Of a stretch of 20,992 bases of DNA, positions 13,264-18,861 are shown piece by piece. The stretch covers positions 1 through 20,992 of the forward strand of contig JAGQLF010000011.1 in NCBI GenBank assembly GCA_020429545.1, in the 5' to 3' direction. This DNA comes from Candidatus Dojkabacteria bacterium. GTDB taxonomy: Bacteria > Patescibacteriota > Dojkabacteria > J137. Numbering within the stretch: the stretch's first letter is position 1; each line of letters starts with the position of its first letter. The translations under genes and the position numbers were made by a program. Below the pieces are notes generated by a model. The model made no database searches. It was not told the DNA's origin and saw only the letters and a program-made list of their open reading frames with translations.

Positions 13264-14865
13264 TTATCTTGTTATTTGAAAACTTTGTACCTCCTCTAAT
13301 AGTTCCTTTGCTTTTTGATCCTCCTCAAAATGATTTCTTACTGGTTCTAATAAGCTATTTAAATAACCAATAACTGCATTTTTTAAATCTTCTGGATGCA
13401 AAGCTTCTTCACCTTGTTTGTATAAATCTTCTAGCTCTTTATATGATTTAAGCTTTATATCTCCACCAAATTTCTCATCTCTTTTAATTACGAACTCATC
13501 ATTTTCTAAAAGAGGTTTATCTCTTTTTAGGTATTTTGCTTCAAATATTATTTGTTTACAGTAATCTAAAATCGGATTATCTTCTATTTCTCCTGGTGGG
13601 CAGTATGCTTTTTTAATTTTTCTTGCAACATCTTCAGCTGAATCAGTCATAAAAATTGCTGTATCTGGTTTTGATTTAGACATTTTCATTGAAATTACTC
13701 TATCAACTGGGTCTGAATCTTTTGGAAGTGGTTTTCCAAGCCCCTGAAGCATTCCATGGCTTACAACAACTGGTTTCCAAAATCCTAATTCTGGTCCTAC
13801 TTCTCGAGCCAACATATTTACTTTTCTTTGATCCATACCAAGCTGTGTTACTTGGCATTTCATTACTTTAAAGATATCTGTTGTTTGCATTGCAGGGTAG
13901 AGTATTTGAGCTGCACTCAAATCATCAGTTTCTGATCTACCCATAATTTCGGTTGTTCTCAAAATTCTATTTAGAGAGGTGTTTTTCATTACTTTCATTA
14001 CTGTCTCCCAATAATCTTGCTTATCTACAAAATCAGAAGTCCATAGAAATTCAGTTTTATCTAAATTCATTCCAGCTGCTTTCCAAATTTCAATAAAGTA
14101 CATTCCTACCTTTTTAATTTTTTCCATATCTCCTCCCATTTTATTGTTTAGGTATCCAAACCAATCAGCAACCCACATTCTGAATGTAAATCCTGCTTCA
14201 ATCATTTTATTTGTATTTATAGCTCTAACAATTCCTTGCGCAATATGCATTTGCCCTGAAGGTTCAAAACCGTCGTATGTAAACAACTCTTCTCCTGAAG
14301 TTAAGATTTCTGGAAGTTGATCTTCACCTACCACTTCACCTCCTTTTTCTGGGTCTCCAATAGATAAAATTAAATCTATTTTCTCTTGTAATTCTGGTGT
14401 AACCTCAACAACACCTGCATTTTTAGAAATGGTTTCAATTGATTCCTTACTTAATACATCTAGTATAGACTTGCCTATAAGTTCATCTTGTTTCGAATTT
14501 CTTATTTCGAATTTAGGATTTTCGTCATTTATGACAGCTATTCCTTCGTGATCATCACTCAAACCAAACTCATCCTCAGCTAGTATCATTCCTGCAGACA
14601 TTTCCCCTCGCATTGGTCGCTCTTCTAGCTTTATTTCTTGCCCTTCAGTAATTAGCCAACCTGGAACAACATTTCCAGGTGCTAAATGAGGAACTAAATC
14701 TCCAACTTCAAAATTATCAGCAGCAGTTACAACTTGAACATTAACGCCAGATCCATTATCTATTTGTACAATCCATAATCTGTCAGCATTTTCGTGCTTC
14801 TTTTTTTCTACCACTTTAGAAATTGTTATTGGTTTTAGAAGTTCTAGTAGTTTTTCTTTAGTCAT
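13264..14865 (-). CDS. tyrS: Tyrosyl-tRNA synthetase, archaeal/eukaryotic type, with N-terminal tRNA-binding domain
   Basis: Charges tRNA-Tyr. Residues about 15-115 are an EMAP/PheT-B1-type tRNA-binding domain (HENADRLWIVQID, PMRGEMSAGMILAEDEFGLS, DDHEGIAVI). The class I catalytic domain begins near 195: YDGFEPSGQMHIAQG (197-211, with HIAQ as HIGH), WVADWFGYLNNKMGGD (231-246), YPAMQTTDIFKV (323-334), GMDQRKVNMLAREV (343-356) and KMSKS (394-398) followed by KPDTAIFMTDS. These match the archaeal/eukaryotic TyrRS family; the bacterial C-terminal S4 domain is absent. Residues 118-127 (KFEIRNSKQD) come from an inserted palindromic element at the edge of the tRNA-binding domain. TrpRS is the main alternative but fits the motifs less well. 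Confidence 0.9.
   Translation of the reverse strand: MTKEKLLELLKPITISKVVEKKKHENADRLWIVQIDNGSGVNVQVVTAADNFEVGDLVPHLAPGNVVPGWLITEGQEIKLEERPMRGEMSAGMILAEDEFGLSDDHEGIAVINDENPKFEIRNSKQDELIGKSILDVLSKESIETISKNAGVVEVTPELQEKIDLILSIGDPEKGGEVVGEDQLPEILTSGEELFTYDGFEPSGQMHIAQGIVRAINTNKMIEAGFTFRMWVADWFGYLNNKMGGDMEKIKKVGMYFIEIWKAAGMNLDKTEFLWTSDFVDKQDYWETVMKVMKNTSLNRILRTTEIMGRSETDDLSAAQILYPAMQTTDIFKVMKCQVTQLGMDQRKVNMLAREVGPELGFWKPVVVSHGMLQGLGKPLPKDSDPVDRVISMKMSKSKPDTAIFMTDSAEDVARKIKKAYCPPGEIEDNPILDYCKQIIFEAKYLKRDKPLLENDEFVIKRDEKFGGDIKLKSYKELEDLYKQGEEALHPEDLKNAVIGYLNSLLEPVRNHFEEDQKAKELLEEVQSFQITR
14491..14514. repeat. Palindromic element inside tyrS
   Basis: Two copies of TTTCGAATTT (14491-14500 and 14505-14514), each nearly self-complementary around TTCGAA, lie within tyrS and are translated as KFEIRNSKQD. 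The same decamer pair is found in tyrA at 16826-16856 in another reading frame. The frame stays open in both genes. Confidence 0.65.
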
Positions 14866-14937
14866 AAGTAGTTATCTAATTATGACCAATTATATCAGCA
14901 ATAGAGCAATAGTGGAAAAGTAAGTTAAGGTAAGTGG

Positions 14938-14956
14938 ATTTACTGATTTAGTAAAT
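14938..14956. promoter_or_regulatory. Inverted repeat directly before the 14958 gene
   Basis: ATTTACT (14938-14944) and AGTAAAT (14950-14956) form a perfect 7-bp inverted repeat with a GATTT spacer, ending one base before the ATG at 14958. If the message is leaderless, as for several genes here, this would sit on the -10 region and could be an operator. Confidence 0.3.
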
Positions 14957-14957
14957 T

Positions 14958-15296
14958 ATGTTATCATTATTTGGTGACAAAATTGTATTTATGGAAGGAA
15001 TTAGATTATTTGATACACAAGGAGAAAGATCCAGCCTTACAGCTGGTGGTACTTTCGTGCCTCCTAAAAGAGAAAACGATTATGCATATAAACAGGTTTT
15101 AGAACTTAGTGAAGAGAGTCGAATTAGTAGTATGATAAAAAGAGAACAATTATTTGCACAAGCAGGGCAAGAGTGTTTGAACGAAAGAGAAAAAAGAAGT
15201 GCAGAAGAAACTCAAGAGGCACCTGTTCCACGGAAAGTTGCTTCAACTTCAAAAGAAACAAAGCCTGCATATACTTTAGCTACGGTTGAAGCGTAA
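14958..15296 (+). CDS. Hypothetical protein, 112 aa
   Basis: I do not recognise this protein. It is hydrophilic: a short N-terminal stretch with an internal Met at residue 12 (MEGIRLFDT) that is an alternative start, a Gly/Thr/Ser segment SSLTAGGTFVPPKRE, a probable helix about 46-80 rich in Lys, Glu and Gln, and a low-complexity Pro/Thr/Ser tail. There is no membrane helix and only one Cys. It is followed by another unknown gene one base after its stop, so the two form a small operon. Alone it gives no hint of function. Confidence 0.6.
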   Translation: MLSLFGDKIVFMEGIRLFDTQGERSSLTAGGTFVPPKRENDYAYKQVLELSEESRISSMIKREQLFAQAGQECLNEREKRSAEETQEAPVPRKVASTSKETKPAYTLATVEA

Positions 15297-15297
15297 T

Positions 15298-15711
15298 ATG
15301 GAGAATATAAATACAAATAATAAAATGGAAGTTATTAGTTATGTGGATAGCGAGTTACAAAAACTTTCTTGTGACAATTCGTATAACAGTATAACCCACC
15401 TAGTAATAGAAGAACTTATCGATTGTGTAGGGAGAAACAATACTATAAATAAATTAGGTAGTCTGGTTAAAGATGGGAATGAAAATAAACGATTTATTAT
15501 TTCTAGTAACTGCGCAAATTATAGTCAAGTAAATAGTGAAATTGCCGGTATAGTATATGTTCTTAGAATGGATCACAACATGAAAATATATTGGGATTTT
15601 GAAGTAGTTGAGGAGAATATCAGAAATAGAAAACTACAAAAACAACTTTTAAATGAAAAAAGAGAGCGAGAACCTAATACTGCACTTGGACATATTTTAA
15701 GAGCTGCTTAA
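15298..15711 (+). CDS. Hypothetical protein, 137 aa
   Basis: Unrecognised. The likely start is ATG 15298, one base after the stop of the upstream gene; a TTG at 15286 in the same frame would overlap that gene and is less likely. The protein is polar and mostly helical at both ends (DSELQKLS, EENIRNRKLQKQLLNEKRERE) with a hydrophobic middle (EIAGIVYVLRMDHNMKIYWDFEVV) that looks like two strands. Three Cys (in KLSCDN, IDCVG, SNCANY) do not form a known motif. Its last 15 bases overlap the 3' end of the NUDIX gene on the other strand. Confidence 0.6.
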   Translation: MENINTNNKMEVISYVDSELQKLSCDNSYNSITHLVIEELIDCVGRNNTINKLGSLVKDGNENKRFIISSNCANYSQVNSEIAGIVYVLRMDHNMKIYWDFEVVEENIRNRKLQKQLLNEKREREPNTALGHILRAA

Positions 15712-16188
15712 AATTTCTATCGACCTTTTCGCTGTATTACTTAAATCTTCAGTAATCTCCATATCTATCCATTTGTATTTACAAAATTCCTCATTGTTTT
15801 TTGGAAGTTCAATATTTTTTGAATCTATATGTAAATTATAGAAATACACAAATCCTTTTCCCCTTTGATCTACAACAAATTTTCTATAAAAAAATACAAG
15901 CGTTTCCGCTTGTATTTCTGATTCCTCATATAGTTCACGTTTAGCGCCTTCGTGTGGTTCTTCCCCCGAGCGTATGTGTCCGGAGCCTACTATCGACCAA
16001 ATATTCTCTTTCTTCCTATTATGTTTTAACCCAACAAGAATTTTGTTTGAATAATCAATTACATTTACTACTACAAATCTAAGAATGTGAGAAGTATTTG
16101 CTTCGGATCTTTTTATTACCCCAATAATTTCATCTTGTTCATTTACAAGATCTAGCATTTCATCTTGATGGTAATGCATGCGTATCAT
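15697..16188 (-). CDS. NUDIX hydrolase
   Basis: Mg-dependent hydrolase of nucleoside-diphosphate-linked compounds, 163 aa. The NUDIX box is at residues 70-92: G70-x5-E76-x7-R84-E85-L86-x-E88-E89-x-x-I92. All catalytic Glu and Arg are present, but the Gly usual at EExG is Glu91. The N-terminus, MLDLVNEQDEIIGVIKRSEA (11-30), resembles the isopentenyl-diphosphate isomerase-like branch of NUDIX proteins. The substrate cannot be inferred. It has its own well-formed promoter whose -35 overlaps the tyrA stop codon; M4 and M11 are alternative starts, but the promoter position favours M1. Confidence 0.88.
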   Translation of the reverse strand: MIRMHYHQDEMLDLVNEQDEIIGVIKRSEANTSHILRFVVVNVIDYSNKILVGLKHNRKKENIWSIVGSGHIRSGEEPHEGAKRELYEESEIQAETLVFFYRKFVVDQRGKGFVYFYNLHIDSKNIELPKNNEEFCKYKWIDMEITEDLSNTAKRSIEILSSS

Positions 16189-16196
16189 TACAAGCT

Positions 16197-16225
16197 ATAT
16201 TACTTTGCAAAAAGATATATTACAA
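16197..16225 (-). promoter_or_regulatory. Promoter of the NUDIX gene
   Basis: On the minus strand TTGTAA (16220-16225) and TAATAT (16197-16202) are exactly 17 bp apart, and the -10 ends 8 nt before the ATG, giving an essentially leaderless mRNA. The -35 contains the tyrA stop codon. Confidence 0.65.
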
Positions 16226-16978
16226 CCCTAAATCATTTCCTATTTTGGTATATGCACTACCAAATTTTTCAAACATTTCTTTTGCAAAAGGATTATATGT
16301 CAGCATATCGTTAAAGAGCTGACCGGTATCATTTTCAACTGCTTCTTGATTATACAAAACTCCTTCAAAACCTTTTGTAGAAATATCGTTTCGCCTAACT
16401 TCTAGCATTATTCCAATCTTTCCAATTAAAAATGCGTATGCATGTGTGTATGCTGCTTGTTTATCGTGCTCTTCAGGAGTTAACTCAATCAACTCACAAC
16501 CAAGATCTTTCCAAAATCCTAAAAAATCTTTAACTCTTTGTTCGTTTTTTATTCTTAATGAATGATGAATAAACTTTAAACCATCAAAAAAAGTTGCATC
16601 TTTTGTTGAATCTGGACCAAACATTGGATGAGTTGAAAGCAAATCACAGTTTAAATTATCTTGCATAACCTTTGCTGGGTGAATTGAAACAGAGCAGACG
16701 TCAACAACTAAAGAAGTCTCTGGAATTAGATCTTTTATCTCTAGTATTTGTTTTTCAAAAACAGAAATTGGAACAGTTGGGATAATAATATCGTAAGAGC
16801 AAATTTCCTTTAAGGAAACAAACCTTTTCGAATTTATTATTTCGGATTTCGAATTTAAATCTATAGATCTAGAGTAGATAAAAGGTTCCAAGTCTACTTT
16901 GTCTTTATTTCTCTCAAACGTTTTGTAAAGATTGTCTCCAAATCTTCCATTTCCAATAATTCCTACTTTGTATTTCAT
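16220..16978 (-). CDS. tyrA: Prephenate/arogenate dehydrogenase family protein
   Basis: NAD(P)-dependent enzyme of the last steps of tyrosine synthesis, 252 aa. It has the dinucleotide loop G6-I-I-G9-N-G11-R-F-G14, a second-strand region ending YSRS (35-38), the active-site motif STHPMFGPDS (115-124) with H117, and the helical domain start TPEEHDKQAAYTHAYAFLIGK (about 167-187). HPMFGP is common in the arogenate-type branch, so the substrate could be arogenate instead of prephenate. There is no ACT or chorismate mutase domain. Residues about 42-51 (NSKSEIINSK) are from a palindromic element. A Tyr-codon leader peptide and attenuator precede the gene, which independently supports a role in tyrosine supply. 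No other aromatic gene is seen here. Confidence 0.88.
   Translation of the reverse strand: MKYKVGIIGNGRFGDNLYKTFERNKDKVDLEPFIYSRSIDLNSKSEIINSKRFVSLKEICSYDIIIPTVPISVFEKQILEIKDLIPETSLVVDVCSVSIHPAKVMQDNLNCDLLSTHPMFGPDSTKDATFFDGLKFIHHSLRIKNEQRVKDFLGFWKDLGCELIELTPEEHDKQAAYTHAYAFLIGKIGIMLEVRRNDISTKGFEGVLYNQEAVENDTGQLFNDMLTYNPFAKEMFEKFGSAYTKIGNDLGL
16826..16856. repeat. Palindromic element inside tyrA
   Basis: TTTCGAATTT occurs at 16826-16835 and 16847-16856 with a degenerate ATTTCGG between them. It is translated as NSKSEIINSK, a different frame from the copy in tyrS (14491-14514), and lies in the Rossmann domain after the second strand, a usual place for loop insertions. Confidence 0.65.
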
Positions 16979-17006
16979 TTTTTTAAATTAATATTTAATT
17001 TTTTTA

Positions 17007-17054
17007 TTTCGTCGAAGTCCTACGAAGCTTCAGCGAAGTAGGACGTAGACGAAA
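17007..17054. repeat. Hairpin element with GAAGCTTC core
   Basis: TTTCGTC (17007-17013) pairs with GACGAAA (17048-17054) and GTCCTAC (17017-17023) with GTAGGAC (17038-17044), leaving a GAA/GTA internal loop and a 14-nt apical part with GAAGCTTCAGCGAA. It lies in the tyrA leader after the attenuator. A related core (GTAGCTTTTGCGAAG) is found at 18811-18825, so this may be a dispersed palindromic repeat. Confidence 0.55.
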
Positions 17055-17076
17055 AAAAACTCCTTTTAAGGAGTTT
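17052..17076 (-). terminator. Intrinsic terminator of the tyrA attenuator
   Basis: On the minus strand AAACTCCTT (17076-17068) pairs with AAGGAGTTT (17065-17057), followed at once by five more T (17056-17052), eight T in all. It lies 74 bp before the tyrA ATG and 28 bp after the stop of the Tyr-rich leader peptide. No other minus-strand gene ends here, so a leader terminator is the best reading. Confidence 0.85.
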
Positions 17077-17108
17077 AGTTAATGCAAGCCAACTATAGTT
17101 CTCCTTAA
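17066..17108 (-). promoter_or_regulatory. Antiterminator structure of the tyrA attenuator
   Basis: TTAAGGAG (17108-17101, minus strand), which contains the leader-peptide stop codon, can pair with CTCCTTAA (17073-17066), the left arm of the terminator; TAGTT (17095-17091) then pairs with AACTA (17080-17076). This fold and the terminator exclude each other. A ribosome at the leader stop codon would cover the left strand and favour the terminator; one stalled at the Tyr codons would leave it free and allow read-through into tyrA. Confidence 0.8.
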
Positions 17109-17149
17109 ATAAGGGGTACGTAATAGTTGTAATAATATTTATTTTGCAT
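17105..17149 (-). CDS. Tyrosine leader peptide of tyrA
   Basis: A 14-codon frame, MQNKYYYNYYVPLI, has five Tyr codons among six consecutive codons (TAT TAT TAC AAC TAT TAC). It starts 6 nt after a perfect TATAAT box, so it should be translated from a leaderless mRNA beginning at its own ATG. Its stop codon lies in the strand that forms the antiterminator. In known amino-acid operons (trp, his, phe) such peptides sense the charged tRNA level through ribosome stalling. The role here is inferred from this layout; Phe codons are absent, so the signal should be tyrosyl-tRNA only. Confidence 0.82.
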   Translation of the reverse strand: MQNKYYYNYYVPLI

Positions 17150-17155
17150 GAAGAG

Positions 17156-17198
17156 ATTATATACCTAGTTTTATAAATATTGCTAGTAATTATATAAT
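17156..17198. promoter_or_regulatory. Divergent overlapping promoters of tyrA leader and methyltransferase gene
   Basis: Two TATAAT boxes point outward: minus strand 17156-17161 for the tyrA leader peptide and plus strand 17193-17198 for the 17205 gene. Each ends exactly 6 nt before its ATG. The plus promoter has a TTTATA -35 (17170-17175, 17-bp spacer); the minus -35 is weak (TAGCAA at 17180-17185, 18-bp spacer). The two -35 regions overlap crosswise, so the promoters should compete for polymerase. Confidence 0.7.
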
Positions 17199-17204
17199 CA
17201 ATTA

Positions 17205-17852
17205 ATGATTTCAATAATTGCAGGAAAAAAAACAATTCCATCTACCGAAATTAAGATTGACGAGCACTATAAAAAAGTAATTGTTGATCTTGGCTGCGGT
17301 GATGGTAAACAAACGTATAGATTGGCATATGACAATCCAGAAAATTTTTATATTGGAATAGATGCAAATTTTAAAGGCCTAGAAGAAATATCTAGAAAAG
17401 CTAGGAAGAAGCCAGTAAAAGGTGGACTTACAAATGTGGTATTTGTGCATGGAGTTGCAGAAAGCTTGCCACAAGAGCTTGAATCCGTTGCTGATGAAAT
17501 TCAAATTAATTTTCCCTGGGGATCTTTACTAGAAGGATTTATAAATTTAAATGATGATATTTGGAAGAATATTAGAATGATTGCTAAAAATAATGCTGAA
17601 CTTAAGGTAATTACAACCTATGATGATAAGTTTGAACAAGAGTTTAGAGAAGAGAGAAGCTTACCAGAACTAACCATTAGCTATTTTGAAGGCAATTTTA
17701 GAGAAAAGCTATTGAGCTATGGGGTAAAAATAACTGAAGTAAGAATTATATCTGAAGAAGAAAAAAATGAAATTAGTTCTCCTTGGGGTAAGAAAATTTT
17801 AAGTTCAAGAGATAGAGATGTATTTGTAATAAATGCAGTTGTTGTTAAATAG
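17205..17852 (+). CDS. 16S rRNA (adenine-1408-N1) methyltransferase family protein, NpmA/KamB-like
   Basis: A 215-aa SAM-dependent methyltransferase resembling NpmA and KamB along its length. It begins MISIIAGKKT, has motif I D28-L-G-C-G-D-G34, FYIGIDAN (48-55), SRKARKKPVKGGLTNVVFV (63-81), AESLPQELESVADEI (85-99), FPWGSLLEG (103-111) and SPWGKK (192-197). In NpmA two Trp residues (W107, W197) stack on A1408; the matching W105 and W194 are present here, as are Arg residues near the end (R202, R204). Family members methylate N1 of A1408 in helix 44 of 16S rRNA and block many aminoglycosides. Whether this one confers resistance or is a housekeeping relative is open. Base composition matches its neighbours, so no recent transfer is seen. 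Start fixed by a TATAAT 6 nt upstream. Confidence 0.9.
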   Translation: MISIIAGKKTIPSTEIKIDEHYKKVIVDLGCGDGKQTYRLAYDNPENFYIGIDANFKGLEEISRKARKKPVKGGLTNVVFVHGVAESLPQELESVADEIQINFPWGSLLEGFINLNDDIWKNIRMIAKNNAELKVITTYDDKFEQEFREERSLPELTISYFEGNFREKLLSYGVKITEVRIISEEEKNEISSPWGKKILSSRDRDVFVINAVVVK

Positions 17853-17985
17853 GTATTCTCCCCTAAACCTGTCGCAGACGGGTGAGGGGAGTACCCTGAA
17901 GCGTATGCTTCAGGGGGAGGGGTGTACTGATACACCTCCCGCCAAGCACTTTCTAGAAAGTGCTTGGCACCCTCCTCAAGGAGGG
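17852..17985. repeat. Cluster of five consecutive hairpins
   Basis: Five palindromes fill this GC-richer gap: (i) 17852-17895, CTCCCCT/AGGGGAG with inner ACCTGTC/GACGGGT; (ii) CCCTGAAGC/GCTTCAGGG, 17894-17902 with 17907-17915; (iii) GGTGTA/TACACC, 17921-17926 with 17931-17936; (iv) a 28-nt perfect palindrome 17941-17968 centred on CTAG; (v) CCCTCC/GGAGGG, 17970-17975 with 17980-17985. No U run follows. The first starts at the stop codon of the methyltransferase gene. This may be a repeat array, a target for palindrome insertion, or a structured RNA. Confidence 0.75.
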
Positions 17986-18017
17986 AGTGCTAAAATGTTT
18001 TAATTAAATTCAAATCT

Positions 18018-18296
18018 ATGAATCCACAACAGCTAGAAAAAGAAGTAAAAAAGTTAGAGCTATCAAATAAAGCACTAAGAAAGGAATTAGATTGGTTTGC
18101 AAGCTATACAAACCGATTTTATCCAGCTGTGATATTTTTAGTTGCTAGTATTGTATATTTCTCAACTACAGATAATCAGACAATACTCGAATCTATAAAA
18201 CTTTCTATTATCTATACATTATTATTTGCACTTTCAGATCTTGTATTTGCAAGATTATTTAAATGGATTTGGAATAGATTTATAAAAAAAGACTAA
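18018..18296 (+). CDS. Small membrane protein with N-terminal coiled coil
   Basis: A 92-aa protein, not recognised. Residues 3-27 are a charged heptad-like helix (LEKEVKKLELSNKALRKELD), followed by two membrane helices (about 35-50 and 58-78) and a basic, aromatic tail (RLFKWIWNRFIKKD). This predicts both ends in the cytoplasm, with the coiled coil free to bind a partner. Its stop codon overlaps the next start as TAATG, so the two proteins are probably made together. Confidence that it is a real gene rests on that coupling. Confidence 0.65.
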   Translation: MNPQQLEKEVKKLELSNKALRKELDWFASYTNRFYPAVIFLVASIVYFSTTDNQTILESIKLSIIYTLLFALSDLVFARLFKWIWNRFIKKD

Positions 18297-18721
18297 TGGA
18301 AGCAGATAGAATGCAATACACTTTTACATGTTTTGGTCATCCAAATATTTTAGCCAAACACGTAAAAACAGTAGAATTTACCAAAGATAAAGAATTAACT
18401 GAACGGGGAGATTGTATAATTGGTATAAAAGCAGATTTTGATTTAAATGAATTAAAAAAATTCTCAAAGAAAGTAAAATTCATTTGTAGTGTGATCGACC
18501 CAGAAACTAACGGAGAATTAAGTAGTGAATTTAAATGCTTTGTAAATCCAGAATTTAGCTCTGACCATGAAATTGTTTTAAGAAAAAGCCATTTTGATTC
18601 TGGCAGAACTTTTGGATTTAATTTAAACAGAGGGGCTAATAACTTAGACCGAAAAATTGTTGAGTTACTAAAAAATCCAGCTCAGAAAATGACAGTAACA
18701 ATTGTTGAAGGTTGGTACTAA
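18296..18721 (+). CDS. DUF371 family protein
   Basis: A 141-aa cytoplasmic protein matching DUF371 as I know it from archaea. Signatures: YTFTCFGHPNILAKHVKTVE (8-27), TKDKELTERGDCIIGIKADF (29-48), a later segment HEIVLRKSHFDSGRTFGFNLNRGA (about 90-113) and LDRKIVELLKNP (about 117-128). The family has no established function. The start at 18296 overlaps the stop of the upstream membrane protein by one base (TAATG); M6 (18311) is an alternative start nearer the conserved region. No clear terminator follows. Its presence next to a membrane protein with a coiled coil could mean they interact, which is a guess. Confidence 0.8.
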   Translation: MEADRMQYTFTCFGHPNILAKHVKTVEFTKDKELTERGDCIIGIKADFDLNELKKFSKKVKFICSVIDPETNGELSSEFKCFVNPEFSSDHEIVLRKSHFDSGRTFGFNLNRGANNLDRKIVELLKNPAQKMTVTIVEGWY

Positions 18722-18740
18722 GGCTCCTTTGGAACAAAGC

Positions 18741-18856
18741 AGAAATTCAAAATACGAAATCTGAATAGACTTATTATTTTATGATTTCTAATTTGTTTCG
18801 ACCGACCGCCGTAGCTTTTGCGAAGGCAGGGATTTCTTATTTTTATTTTCGAAATT
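18741..18856. repeat. Degenerate palindromic repeats in the gap before 18862
   Basis: The 140-bp gap holds GAAATTC...ACGAAATC (18742-18761) and GATTTC...TTTCG (18783-18800), similar to the TTTCGAATTT elements in tyrS and tyrA. A GC-rich piece, GCCGTAGCTTTTGCGAAGGC (18809-18828), has a GCC-GTA-GC/GC-GAA-GGC stem with the same GAA/GTA mismatch as the hairpin at 17007-17054. GATTTC and TTTTCGAAAT follow. I see no ORF in this gap. Confidence 0.5.
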
Positions 18857-18861
18857 ATCTC

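Noticed and set aside
17020..17241. 73-aa minus-strand frame starting inside the methyltransferase gene
   Set aside because: It runs across both promoters, the leader peptide and the terminator hairpin, and has low-complexity composition. The 14-codon leader frame explains the region better.
17717..17935. 72-aa minus-strand frame over the methyltransferase 3' end
   Set aside because: It is antisense to a well-supported gene and to the hairpin cluster, with no recognisable domain.
17978..17984. AAGGAGG as a Shine-Dalgarno site for the 18018 gene
   Set aside because: It is 33 nt from the ATG and is part of a hairpin arm, too far to act as a ribosome site.
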